From a bacterium (GTDB lineage: Bacteria > UBP14 > UBA6098 > JAFGQG01), in the NCBI GenBank assembly GCA_016935765.1, contig JAFGQG010000017.1:1-64000 (forward strand): 64,000 nt of DNA. Reading direction: 5' to 3'. The notes under the pieces were generated by a model. The model was given only the letters and a program-made list of their open reading frames with translations. It was not told where the DNA came from and searched no databases. Position numbers and translations under genes: made by a program. Numbering within the stretch: position 1 is the first letter of the stretch; each line of letters starts with the position of its first letter. Below are positions 18,043 to 26,175 of this stretch, in pieces.

Positions 18043-18045
18043 TCC

Positions 18046-21000
18046 TTAAGTATTTGCACCACAACACTTCTTATACTTCTTTCCGCTGCCGCAGGGACAC
18101 GGATCGTTCCTGCCAACTTTTTTCACCCTGAGAGGCTGCTGTTTACGTCCAGGTGGAGGGCTAGGTCTTCCTCCCTGTACAACACCTGCAGGTTGAGCCT
18201 CTCCTGAAGCGCCACGTTCGTAAGCGGATACGGATTGGTGTGAAGTTTGCACGCCTTGAGTTGGTCTCTCCTCCCGCCTGGATAAAACACGGGTTTTAAA
18301 CAACCTTTCCAGCGCTTGCTGGTTGATGTTGTCAAGAAGTTCAACAAAAGCCTCATAAGCGCTCCGCTTGTACTCAACCAATGGATCCTTCTGAGCATAA
18401 GACATCAGGCTGATGCCCTCCTTCAGATCATCCATAAAATAGAGATGTTCCTTCCATTTCTCGTCTATGGTTCCCAGGAGTACATATCTCTCCAGACCCC
18501 TCATCAATTCAGAACCAAGGCTTTGCTCTCTCAGGTGATACGCCTTTTCCGCAATGTTATTCAGCTCGTCCTCCAGGCTTCGGAAATTAATACCTTCCTT
18601 GTTCTTTTCAGAGAAGCGCGGGTCCATAAGGAAAGTCTTCCGCATGTCCTCCCCAATATTTTCCCAATCCCATTCCTCAGGGGATAACTGCGTGCTCGTG
18701 TATTCCTCGATTATCTTGTCGATGAACTCACCAATAATCTTCCGGAACTCGTCTTTAAGGTTGCTGCCCGATAATATCCGCTGCCTGAGTGAGTAAACGA
18801 TCTCCCTCTGCTGATTCATCACATCGTCGTATTCAAGCAGGTGTTTTCGAATGGAAAAATTCTGCGCTTCCACTCTCTTCTGCGCGCGACCTATTGCGCT
18901 GGTTACCATCGGATGCTGAATGACTTCTCCGTCCTGTATGCCGAATTTGTCCATGATGGTAGCTATCCTGTCTGACGCGAATAGCCTCATCAGGTCGTCC
19001 TCGAGAGAGAGGTAGAACTTAGATGAACCCGGGTCACCCTGTCTCGCGGAACGCCCTCTCAACTGCCTGTCGATACGCCGCGCTTCGTGCCTCTCCGTTC
19101 CTACTATATGTAATCCGCAAGGGATCTCCTCCTTGCATTCGAACATTTTCTTCGATTTGCCGCAGAGCGGTTCGGGAGCATTTCTGCATTCCTTTTCCAG
19201 CGAACAGGCTACACAGCACCAGGGAATCTCTGATGAGCTTTCATACTCTCCGCGCAGCTTGTCCCTGATCTGGGCGCATTCTTTATTCACGACACCATCC
19301 CCCAGCTTAATGTCGGTTCCCCTACCAGCCATGTTCGTCGCGATGGTCACGGTACCGGGCAATCCCGCGCGAGTTACTATTTCCGCTTCCTGCTTGTGAT
19401 ACTTCGCGTTCAGCACTGAATGAGGTATTCCAGCCCTCTTCAACATTCTCGATATGGTCTCGGAAACCTCCACAGAAACCGTACCCACAAGCACCGGTCT
19501 CTTCCGCTCGTGCATCTCGGAGATCTCCTCCAGCAGGTTACTGTATTTCTCCCGCTTGCTGCGGTATATCAAATCGTTATAATTCAAGCGTCTGATGGGT
19601 TCGTTGGTCGGGATAACCACCGTGTCCAGTTTGTAAATATCCCAGAATTCAGTGGCTTCCGTTTCCGCCGTACCGGTCATTCCGCCCAGCTTCTTGTACA
19701 TTCTGAAATAATTCTGTATAGTAATAGTTGCCAGCGTCTGAGTCTGGCGCTGTACTGTTACCCCTTCCTTCGCCTCGATCGCCTGGTGAAGTCCATCTGA
19801 ATACCGCCTTCCGGGCATTAGCCGCCCGGTGAATTCATCAACGATCATTATCTGACCGTCTTTTTTCACGTACTCCACATCATTGGCAAAAAAGGTGTAG
19901 GCTTTCAACAACTGGGATATCGAATGGTTGATCTCGCTTCTATCGTTGTGAAGGGCTGTCAGCTTCTCCTTCTCCGCGATCTTCTCGTCCATGTTGAGTT
20001 CTTCGTTATCCTCTATTACCGAATATTCAGTAGCCAGGTCGGGTATAATGAAGATCTCCGAGTGGTTCGGCGCAAGTTCGTTTCTCCCCATGTCGGTCAG
20101 GTTGATAGTGTTAGCGTGCTCATCCTGAGCGAAATAAAGCTCTTCCTCGATCTCCTGGATATTCTTATCACGCATGTAATCGAGTTCAACTCTATCGATG
20201 AGTTTCTTTATTCCGGGCTGCTTCAACAGCTTCATGAAACGCGTGTTCTTTGGCGTGCTCTTCTGTACCTGGAGTAAAAGTATCCCGGCTTCGTATTCCT
20301 TCCCTTCGTCCAGGAGCTTTTCAGCCTCTGTCATTTTCCGGTTGGAGAGAACAACCTGCTTGTGAACCAATCTCTCTACATCCGGTTTGTATTTCTTGTA
20401 AGTCTCCGCAGTTGTCGATGACGCAGTTGGTCCCGAGATGATCAGCGGAGTTCGCGCTTCATCGATAAGTAGTGAATCGACCTCGTCAACAATGGCATAA
20501 AAATGTTTTCTCTGGACCACATCTTCAGGGCGAACCGCCATGTTGTCGCGCAGGTAATCGAATCCAAACTCATTGTTAGTTCCATAAAGGATATCCTTCG
20601 CGTATTGTTCTCGTCTCTGTTCTGAGTCCATTTCGTTCTGAAGGCATCCCACGGTCAGTCCGAGGAACTTGTAGATTTCCCCCATCCACTCTGAGTCTCT
20701 CTGGGCGAGGTAATCGTTCACTGTGACGAGGTGGCAGCCGCGCCCGGTCAGGGCGTTAAGGTATAGCGGCATGGTCGCCACGAGGGTTTTTCCTTCACCT
20801 GTAGCCATTTCGGAGATCTTGCCCTGGTGCAGTACGATGCCCCCGATAAGCTGCACGTCGTAAGGCACCATGTTCCACGTGATCTCATGCCCCGTTATTT
20901 TCCATGTTTTGCCGCACATTCTCCTGCAGGTTTCCTTGACAACCGCAAAAACTTCTGGTAAAATCTCCTCGAGTATTTCCTGCTCGCGCTCGTATAATTC

Positions 21001-21279
21001 CTTCTCCAGGTCCTCTTCGCGATCGGCGATCCTCTCGCGCTCTAATGGGTCGAGTTCACCCTTCAGGAGCTCCTTTACCTCGTTAAGTTCCTTTCGGATA
21101 TCGCGCGTACTCTCGAAAATTTCATTTTTAAATTCGGCGGTTTTCCCCTTGAGCTGGTCATCCGTTAACTCGTGAAGAGTTTCGTATATTTCATTTATCT
21201 CCTCGACAATGGGGAGAATATGCTTTATCTGCCTGTCCGAACTCGTGCCGAATATTTTCTTTATCAAATCTCCAAACAT
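18046..21279 (-). CDS. secA: Preprotein translocase ATPase SecA with NBD and cysteine-rich insertions
   Basis: 1077 residues. The motor drives Sec-dependent export at the inner membrane. Walker A is ATGEGKT (159-165), the DEVDSLLIDEARTPL segment follows near 265, and GRGTDIKLGDG lies near 652-662. The C-terminal zinc motif DPCPCGSGKKYKKCC is intact. Two insertions lengthen the protein: one of roughly 100 residues in the first nucleotide-binding domain (about 300-400), as in FCB SecA, and one at about 661-721 with eight cysteines (668, 688, 689, 692, 698, 706, 715, 721) directly before GLHIVGTERHEARR. The latter could bind zinc. It is operonic with the serine palmitoyltransferase gene. Confidence 0.97.
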   Translation of the reverse strand: MFGDLIKKIFGTSSDRQIKHILPIVEEINEIYETLHELTDDQLKGKTAEFKNEIFESTRDIRKELNEVKELLKGELDPLERERIADREEDLEKELYEREQEILEEILPEVFAVVKETCRRMCGKTWKITGHEITWNMVPYDVQLIGGIVLHQGKISEMATGEGKTLVATMPLYLNALTGRGCHLVTVNDYLAQRDSEWMGEIYKFLGLTVGCLQNEMDSEQRREQYAKDILYGTNNEFGFDYLRDNMAVRPEDVVQRKHFYAIVDEVDSLLIDEARTPLIISGPTASSTTAETYKKYKPDVERLVHKQVVLSNRKMTEAEKLLDEGKEYEAGILLLQVQKSTPKNTRFMKLLKQPGIKKLIDRVELDYMRDKNIQEIEEELYFAQDEHANTINLTDMGRNELAPNHSEIFIIPDLATEYSVIEDNEELNMDEKIAEKEKLTALHNDRSEINHSISQLLKAYTFFANDVEYVKKDGQIMIVDEFTGRLMPGRRYSDGLHQAIEAKEGVTVQRQTQTLATITIQNYFRMYKKLGGMTGTAETEATEFWDIYKLDTVVIPTNEPIRRLNYNDLIYRSKREKYSNLLEEISEMHERKRPVLVGTVSVEVSETISRMLKRAGIPHSVLNAKYHKQEAEIVTRAGLPGTVTIATNMAGRGTDIKLGDGVVNKECAQIRDKLRGEYESSSEIPWCCVACSLEKECRNAPEPLCGKSKKMFECKEEIPCGLHIVGTERHEARRIDRQLRGRSARQGDPGSSKFYLSLEDDLMRLFASDRIATIMDKFGIQDGEVIQHPMVTSAIGRAQKRVEAQNFSIRKHLLEYDDVMNQQREIVYSLRQRILSGSNLKDEFRKIIGEFIDKIIEEYTSTQLSPEEWDWENIGEDMRKTFLMDPRFSEKNKEGINFRSLEDELNNIAEKAYHLREQSLGSELMRGLERYVLLGTIDEKWKEHLYFMDDLKEGISLMSYAQKDPLVEYKRSAYEAFVELLDNINQQALERLFKTRVLSRREERPTQGVQTSHQSVSAYERGASGEAQPAGVVQGGRPSPPPGRKQQPLRVKKVGRNDPCPCGSGKKYKKCCGANT

Positions 21280-21617
21280 CCGTTACTCCAGTTTCTTTTT
21301 GATTAAAATATAAAAGGATATAAAAAAGTCAAGGCATAAAGAGAGGTGGGGAAGGGAATGACGAATAACGAACAAGGATTTAAGAATTTCGAAGAGAAAA
21401 TATCGGTTTGGATTTTCCAAAGGAGGAGTATCAATTTCAATCCCAATAGGTCCACAAATTCTTATTTTGGGATTTGGAATAAGAATTAAAATCTAAACAT
21501 GGTGATGATATAGACATCATGTTTCACAAACTAATCCAAATTTGATTTGACTTTAAGCAGGTCAATTATTATATTAATTTAGTAAGCCCGATAATTATTA
21601 ATTAGAAGGTAAATTAT
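21280..21617. other. Intergenic region between secA and the plus-strand retropepsin gene
   Basis: 338 nt without a credible gene. It contains the divergent upstream regions of secA and the next gene, and an imperfect AT-rich hairpin near 21495-21530 (AAACATG with CATGTTT). No secM-like leader or RNA motif was recognised upstream of secA. Confidence 0.6.
21547..21575 (+). promoter_or_regulatory. Candidate promoter of the second retropepsin gene
   Basis: TTGACT (21547-21552), a 17-nt spacer and TATATT (21570-21575), 43 nt before the ATG at 21618. Confidence 0.5.
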
Positions 21618-21968
21618 ATGGGATTAACGTACATAAAAGCAAGGGTTGGCAAAAATCAAAAAGCCCAGGAAGTCAAGTTTCTGGTAGATAGTGGGGCTCA
21701 GTACACATTGCTTCCGGAGGAAATCTGGAGGAAATTAAGAATAAAACCTTTGCGAAAAATGGATTTTACACTTGCTGATGGCGCTATTATCACACGCTGG
21801 ATATCAGAGGTCTGGTTTGAATATAAAGGATTGTGCGGAACGACTCCTGTGATTATGGGTGAGGGAAAAGATGAAGCGCTCCTGGGGGTGCTGACACTTG
21901 AAATGCTTGGGTTACAGCTTAATCCCTTCACCAGGGAGTTGGTGCCGATGAGGATGATGCTGGTATAG
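21618..21968 (+). CDS. Retropepsin-like (clan AA) aspartic protease
   Basis: 116 residues with the catalytic motif FLVDSGAQYTLLP (Asp24-Ser25-Gly26) and a later hydrophobic strand-glycine pattern, EALLGVLTLEMLGL, typical of single-domain retropepsins. AGAAGG precedes the ATG. It is shorter than, and only distantly similar to, the protein at 11972-12376 (DSG instead of DTG), so the two are not a recent duplication. There is no signal peptide. It stands alone between secA and a repeat-rich non-coding stretch. Function unknown; such genes are sometimes carried as solitary accessory genes. Confidence 0.8.
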   Translation: MGLTYIKARVGKNQKAQEVKFLVDSGAQYTLLPEEIWRKLRIKPLRKMDFTLADGAIITRWISEVWFEYKGLCGTTPVIMGEGKDEALLGVLTLEMLGLQLNPFTRELVPMRMMLV

Positions 21969-22189
21969 AATCACCCCTTCCCAGTCTGCGTTCGAATCCA
22001 ACAACAAGTTTCTGGTAGTTTTTATGAAATCATTAAATTGAATTGCTGGGATTTCTCCGAAAAAAATAGGAACTACGAAAGGACAATGGTTTTTTTTATA
22101 CTCTTTAGCAATTTTATAATTCTTATACATTTTAAAATAACGCAATTTCCCTCTCACATAATATAACACCATCGCTGTCATCATGAGGA

Positions 22190-22368
22190 GAAAAAGGCTC
22201 TTATTTTCGGCTTTTTCGACGTGATGATCCCATAAGCATTCTAATCCAACCCCAACTCCCTCTATTCTCCCTTAACCTCCACCCGTCATTGCGAGGAATA
22301 AAAGGCTCTTATATCTGCCTTTTATGAGGAAGCAATCTTGTTATTTCCCGAATCCAACCCCAACTCCC
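22190..22368. repeat. Imperfect tandem duplication, 108-nt period
   Basis: GGCTCTTAT recurs at 22196 and 22304, and the 18-mer AATCCAACCCCAACTCCC is perfect at 22243-22260 and 22351-22368. Both offsets are exactly 108 nt. The sequence between has diverged. Confidence 0.75.
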
Positions 22369-22442
22369 AGGTACTTCATGTGTTATCATTTAATTGACTT
22401 GTTGCGATTGCTTCGACGGGATATAGTAGTCTCGCAATGACG
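22284..22442. repeat. Nested inverted repeat, about 159 nt (MITE-like)
   Basis: The outer arms CGTCATTGCGAG (22284-22295) and CTCGCAATGACG (22431-22442) are perfect complements, as are the inner arms GAAGCAATC (22329-22337) and GATTGCTTC (22406-22414). The nested symmetry suggests a non-autonomous mobile repeat or a large cruciform. No flanking target duplication was confirmed. Confidence 0.7.
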
Positions 22443-22543
22443 AGGGTGGTTTGTTTTTTAGCAGAATAAAAATGAAGCATTGACAATTGGATGAAACTGC
22501 GTAATATTCAATACAGGTAAAGCCATGAGAAAATCGTTGATAA

Positions 22544-22870
22544 AAATGCTGATGTTGGAGTAAGATCCTTCACAAGGTTGGGTATATGAGGGTAAATTAT
22601 TGTTACTAATTTCTATTTATCCCCTAATGTAAATCTAAGCTTTAAGTTCTGGATGACAGGTCTTGCTGTTTTGTTGCGATTGCTTTTGTTCATTCCCTTC
22701 GCGACCACCGCAACCTCCGATGTCATCCAGAGAGATACTTTAATATTTATTCGTTGACAACAAATAACTTTCACTCCACCAATTGTCTGATATATTGGCT
22801 TATCTCGAAGGAACTTACTCCAAATGGTATTTTGGCTTATCAAATGCTGATGTTGGAGTAAGATCCTTCA
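22544..22870. repeat. 29-nt direct repeat, second copy forming a hairpin
   Basis: A 29-nt sequence beginning AAATGCTGATG and ending ATCCTTCA is identical at 22544-22572 and 22842-22870. The second copy is preceded by an inverted partner: GAAGGAACTTACTCCAA (22807-22823) pairs with TTGGAGTAAGATCCTTC (22853-22869) with one mismatch in 17. Confidence 0.75.
22649..22730. repeat. 10-nt inverted repeat pair
   Basis: CTGGATGACA (22649-22658) and TGTCATCCAG (22721-22730) are perfect complements 62 nt apart. They lie between the two copies of the 29-nt repeat and may be part of the same element. Confidence 0.55.
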
Positions 22871-23005
22871 ACCATATCGTATATGAAATTCGATTTACTA
22901 AATAAGGAAAATACTAGTAGTGGTAATACTCAACAAATGTGTTTCAGAATGACAGGTATGTTTTTCTGTGAGAGTGCTTTTGTTTCGAGGTAGAAGAAAA
23001 ACCGG

Positions 23006-23060
23006 TTGACGTTGTTATCAGCTCATTCTAAAATAATGCAGTTCATTAATAAAATAATGC
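23006..23060 (+). promoter_or_regulatory. Candidate promoter and 11-nt repeat pair upstream of the transglutaminase gene
   Basis: TTGACG (23006-23011), a 17-nt spacer and TAAAAT (23029-23034). The 11-mer TAAAATAATGC occurs at 23029-23039 and 23050-23060, 21 nt (two helical turns) apart. The leader to the ATG at 23194 would be about 150 nt. Confidence 0.4.
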
Positions 23061-23193
23061 GTTTCATGCTGAAAAGATGCAGGTCAAAGCAATCAGAGAG
23101 CAAGAAAAAACATTTGCGTTTTTCTCACGCTGCGCATATTTTATAATCCTTTAAAAATCACAATTGTGAAAATAAACAAAAACCGGAGGAAAA

Positions 23194-25377
23194 ATGCGAA
23201 AAATATTTATCATCATTTTTATCCTTACAATCATAACAAGCGCCATGGCGCAACGCGGAATAACTACCCGTTTCCCCGAAGGCGACCTTACTCCCGTTGA
23301 GATGGAAGCGTCAGAGCGACCAACACAACCCTTGCCAGACATTGACAACCCAACCCGTGAATATCGCAAACCCGCAAAAGCACTAACCGCAATCGATTCC
23401 ATTGAAGTGGAAGTGATGCTCCAGCCCGGGGAGTACCAGGGGATTTTCGTGGATGTGGAAGCAGGTACCCTTGGCTATACCGCACCCGCCCCGCTTGTGG
23501 ACGAAGAGCTTCTCCCTTATATCCAGACAGCGCCGGAATTCCTTCAGAAATATCTTTATTTGAACCTACAGGACCTCGATCCTTTCGCAGCGAGGGCTTA
23601 TACCGGTATCCTGGACGAAGCAAATCCACTCTGGCGGGACGAAATATTCTACTGCCTCGCTCACCTCGGCGCTGAAATGCTTATGGACTGGTACCGCGCC
23701 GACCTGATTCTCGAAAACGTGCGCGAAATGTACAGAGCTGATTCATTCCTGGCTTACGTTGAAATCGTGGACATGGGCTCACCCGGAGAACCTGACCACT
23801 ACACCTACACGCGGTACGTCACTACCGACACCGGGATGACCGGGTACGACACGGTCGCTATCGATCCCGAAATGTACTACCGCTACGTGATGTTCCCCAA
23901 GATCACTGAAGAGCTACCCGCATACATTAACCCCTCGACGGGGAGTGTGGACGTGACGCACGGGCATTTCTGGCGCACCTGGTTCTGGGACGTTTCCGAG
24001 ACCACTGCGAGCACTACCGCCTGGCCGCTGGGCGATTCGCTGATGTCCACGAACGCCCTCTGGAGGGGAGTCCACAACAACGACTCGGACAATGGCGCTG
24101 TCGGTATCGTTACCCGCTGGATCAAGGACTGCCTCGAATTCGATTCGGGGACCGAGCGACCTGTTCAGCCGGTAAGAATATACGGCCTCCACATGGGTCG
24201 ATGCGGCGAACACGAAGACATCACCTGCGCTGCAGCAAGGGTCGGACTCATACCATCCAACGGTATCGAATCGCTCTCCACCGACCACGTCTGGAACGAG
24301 TTCTGGAATGGCTGGAGGTGGGCTGGATGGGAACCCGTGAACACCTACGTGGATAACGCATGGGTTTACTCGGACGGCTGGGGAAAACAATTCGCGACCG
24401 TCCTCGATCATACAGGCGACGGCAGAATGGTCCCGGTAACCGAAAGGTACTCGCACGAGATCGCCACTCTCGAGCTCAACGTAAGGGATGACACCTCGCG
24501 CCCCGTGGACGGCGCTAAGATAATGCTCGCCGCCGAAGGCGACGGAGGCATCTTCTACGACTGCGTTCTCTATACGAACAGCAGGGGCAAAGCGTTCGAT
24601 TACGTGGGTGACGGCAAGCACATGTACTGGAGAGTGGACTCCGAGATCGGGTGCAACCCGGAACCTGGATACGTGAGCAACCTCGTAACAAGCACCGGCG
24701 ACGGAAGCCATTACAACCGCACGATGACCCTGCCCGGAACTTTAGATTACTTGGACTGGAGCCTCATCAGCCCGACCAGCTCACCAACCGCGTACATTAA
24801 AACAAGACTCGACCCGGTGAGTGAATTCATCAAATATAACGGCACTTTCGAGGAGATCGACGTCACATACTACTATCGTCACGATGACCCCTTCGGCTTC
24901 GAATTCTTTGTGCTAAGTGATCTGGAATACGCTGTCTTCGTTTCAGAATCCCCATTCCAGGTGTATGCCATGGAAGAGGCTACCGACTCCGGGTACTTCG
25001 AAGTTCCAGTGGAAAACGAACCATACTGGGTAGTCGTCTCCAACATCGCGAACATTGCGAACACCATCGTTGGAAAACTGTCAGTAGCGCTTACCGACAC
25101 CACCTCCGGAATTGAAGATAATTATTTACCTGAGAGTTTTAAAGTTTCAGTGTATCCGAATCCTTTCAATGGTGCGTTAAGGATATCAGCTCCACCAATT
25201 AGTCAGATTGAGATATTCGATATAAATGGGAGAATGGTTGATAAAATTACTAATAATGGTTATAATAAAACCGACATATTATGGCAACCAGAAATGTCGT
25301 TGAGTACCGGGATATACCTTGTCAGAATTAATTCGGAAGATAAGGTAACCACCAGGAGAGTGGTTTATTTGAAGTAG
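23194..25377 (+). CDS. Secreted transglutaminase-like protein with T9SS sorting domain
   Basis: 727 residues: signal peptide (MRKIFIIIFILTIITSAMAQ), a long N-terminal region without recognised domain, a transglutaminase/papain-like core, an immunoglobulin-like region and a T9SS type A tail (VYPNPFNG then GIYLVRI and RRVVYLK at the end). In the core, Cys337 in GRCGEHEDITCAAARVGL and His365 in STDHVWNEFW match the Cys-His pair of the family, followed by WEPVNTYVDN where the third residue is expected. It probably acts outside the cell as a peptidase or crosslinking enzyme. GGAGG lies five bases before the ATG. It is followed after 41 nt by tag, though the functions look unrelated. Confidence 0.88.
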   Translation: MRKIFIIIFILTIITSAMAQRGITTRFPEGDLTPVEMEASERPTQPLPDIDNPTREYRKPAKALTAIDSIEVEVMLQPGEYQGIFVDVEAGTLGYTAPAPLVDEELLPYIQTAPEFLQKYLYLNLQDLDPFAARAYTGILDEANPLWRDEIFYCLAHLGAEMLMDWYRADLILENVREMYRADSFLAYVEIVDMGSPGEPDHYTYTRYVTTDTGMTGYDTVAIDPEMYYRYVMFPKITEELPAYINPSTGSVDVTHGHFWRTWFWDVSETTASTTAWPLGDSLMSTNALWRGVHNNDSDNGAVGIVTRWIKDCLEFDSGTERPVQPVRIYGLHMGRCGEHEDITCAAARVGLIPSNGIESLSTDHVWNEFWNGWRWAGWEPVNTYVDNAWVYSDGWGKQFATVLDHTGDGRMVPVTERYSHEIATLELNVRDDTSRPVDGAKIMLAAEGDGGIFYDCVLYTNSRGKAFDYVGDGKHMYWRVDSEIGCNPEPGYVSNLVTSTGDGSHYNRTMTLPGTLDYLDWSLISPTSSPTAYIKTRLDPVSEFIKYNGTFEEIDVTYYYRHDDPFGFEFFVLSDLEYAVFVSESPFQVYAMEEATDSGYFEVPVENEPYWVVVSNIANIANTIVGKLSVALTDTTSGIEDNYLPESFKVSVYPNPFNGALRISAPPISQIEIFDINGRMVDKITNNGYNKTDILWQPEMSLSTGIYLVRINSEDKVTTRRVVYLK

Positions 25378-25418
25378 CCCGAGGTGTATCGATCAGAATC
25401 GAGAGAAAGGAAAATAGC

Positions 25419-25988
25419 ATGAACCGCTGCCCGTGGCCTTTGGGAGATGAATTAAGTATCCGTTACCATGATGAGGAATGGGGGACTCCTGTCCATGATG
25501 ACCGGAAACACTTTGAATTTTTGGTCCTGGAATCCGCTCAAGCGGGTTTGAGTTGGATAACCATACTGCGAAAGAGGGAGAATTTCCGCAAGGCATTCGA
25601 CAATTTCGATCCGAAAAAAGTAGCAAAATATGGACCAAAGAAGCTTGAAGAGCTGCTTAATAACGCTGGAATAATCAGGAACCGTAAAAAAATCGAAGCT
25701 GCAATTAACAATGCCCAGAGATTTCTGGAAATTCAATCTGAATTCGGAAGCTTCGATAATTATATATGGGGATTCGTCGATTTCAAGCCCGTGGTTAACA
25801 GCTGGAAGGATATTTCGGAGTTGCCGGCGAGAACAGAACTTTCGGACAGAATCAGCAAGGACCTCAAGAAACGCGGGTTCAAATTCCTTGGCTCAATAGT
25901 TATATACTCACATCTCGAAGCTACTGGTCTTATAAATGACCACCTGGTTAGCTGCTTTAGATATAAGGAGTTGGTTGGGAAACAATAA
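25419..25988 (+). CDS. tag: DNA-3-methyladenine glycosylase I
   Basis: 189 residues aligned throughout with E. coli Tag. The zinc ligands fall at the same numbers as in E. coli: Cys4, His17, His175 and Cys179 (CPW, YHDEEWG, NDHLVSC). Glu38 in FLVLESAQAGLSW is the conserved pocket residue. The enzyme removes 3-methyladenine from alkylated DNA as the first step of base excision repair. AAAGGAAAA lies upstream of the ATG. No ada or alk gene is nearby. Confidence 0.96.
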   Translation: MNRCPWPLGDELSIRYHDEEWGTPVHDDRKHFEFLVLESAQAGLSWITILRKRENFRKAFDNFDPKKVAKYGPKKLEELLNNAGIIRNRKKIEAAINNAQRFLEIQSEFGSFDNYIWGFVDFKPVVNSWKDISELPARTELSDRISKDLKKRGFKFLGSIVIYSHLEATGLINDHLVSCFRYKELVGKQ

Positions 25989-26075
25989 TCAGTTATCAGT
26001 TACCAATGAAAGAGAAAACAGATAACAGGGGAATCAAGAAATCATGATTATACATAGCATATTTACAGGGGGTAG

Positions 26076-26095
26076 GGGACTGGTGCACCTGTCCC
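26076..26095. repeat. 20-nt near-perfect palindrome
   Basis: GGGAC-T-GGTGCACC-T-GTCCC: two nested palindromes with a single T-T mismatch on the axis of pairing. It sits in the 187-nt gap between convergent tag and the RND pump gene. No T-run follows, so a terminator role is uncertain. Confidence 0.5.
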
Positions 26096-26175
26096 GTTTG
26101 GAGGGGATTGGGGGTAAATTAATAGCAGTAATTAGTAGGAAGTAACAAGTTAACAGAAAATATAAGAACAAATAA

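Larger units (their letters stand above)
21969..23193. other. 1.2-kb non-coding region rich in repeats
   Basis: No frame here has both a start signal and a recognisable or compositionally plausible product. The stretch is a mosaic of partial duplications and inverted repeats, listed individually below. The motifs CGTCATTGCGAG, GAAGCAATC and CTGGATGACA are of the kind seen in dispersed intergenic repeats of many genomes. Confidence 0.75.

Noticed and set aside
21985-22005. GTTCGAATCC near 21996, resembling the T-arm of a tRNA
   Set aside because: There is no complementary T-stem, acceptor stem or anticodon arm around it.
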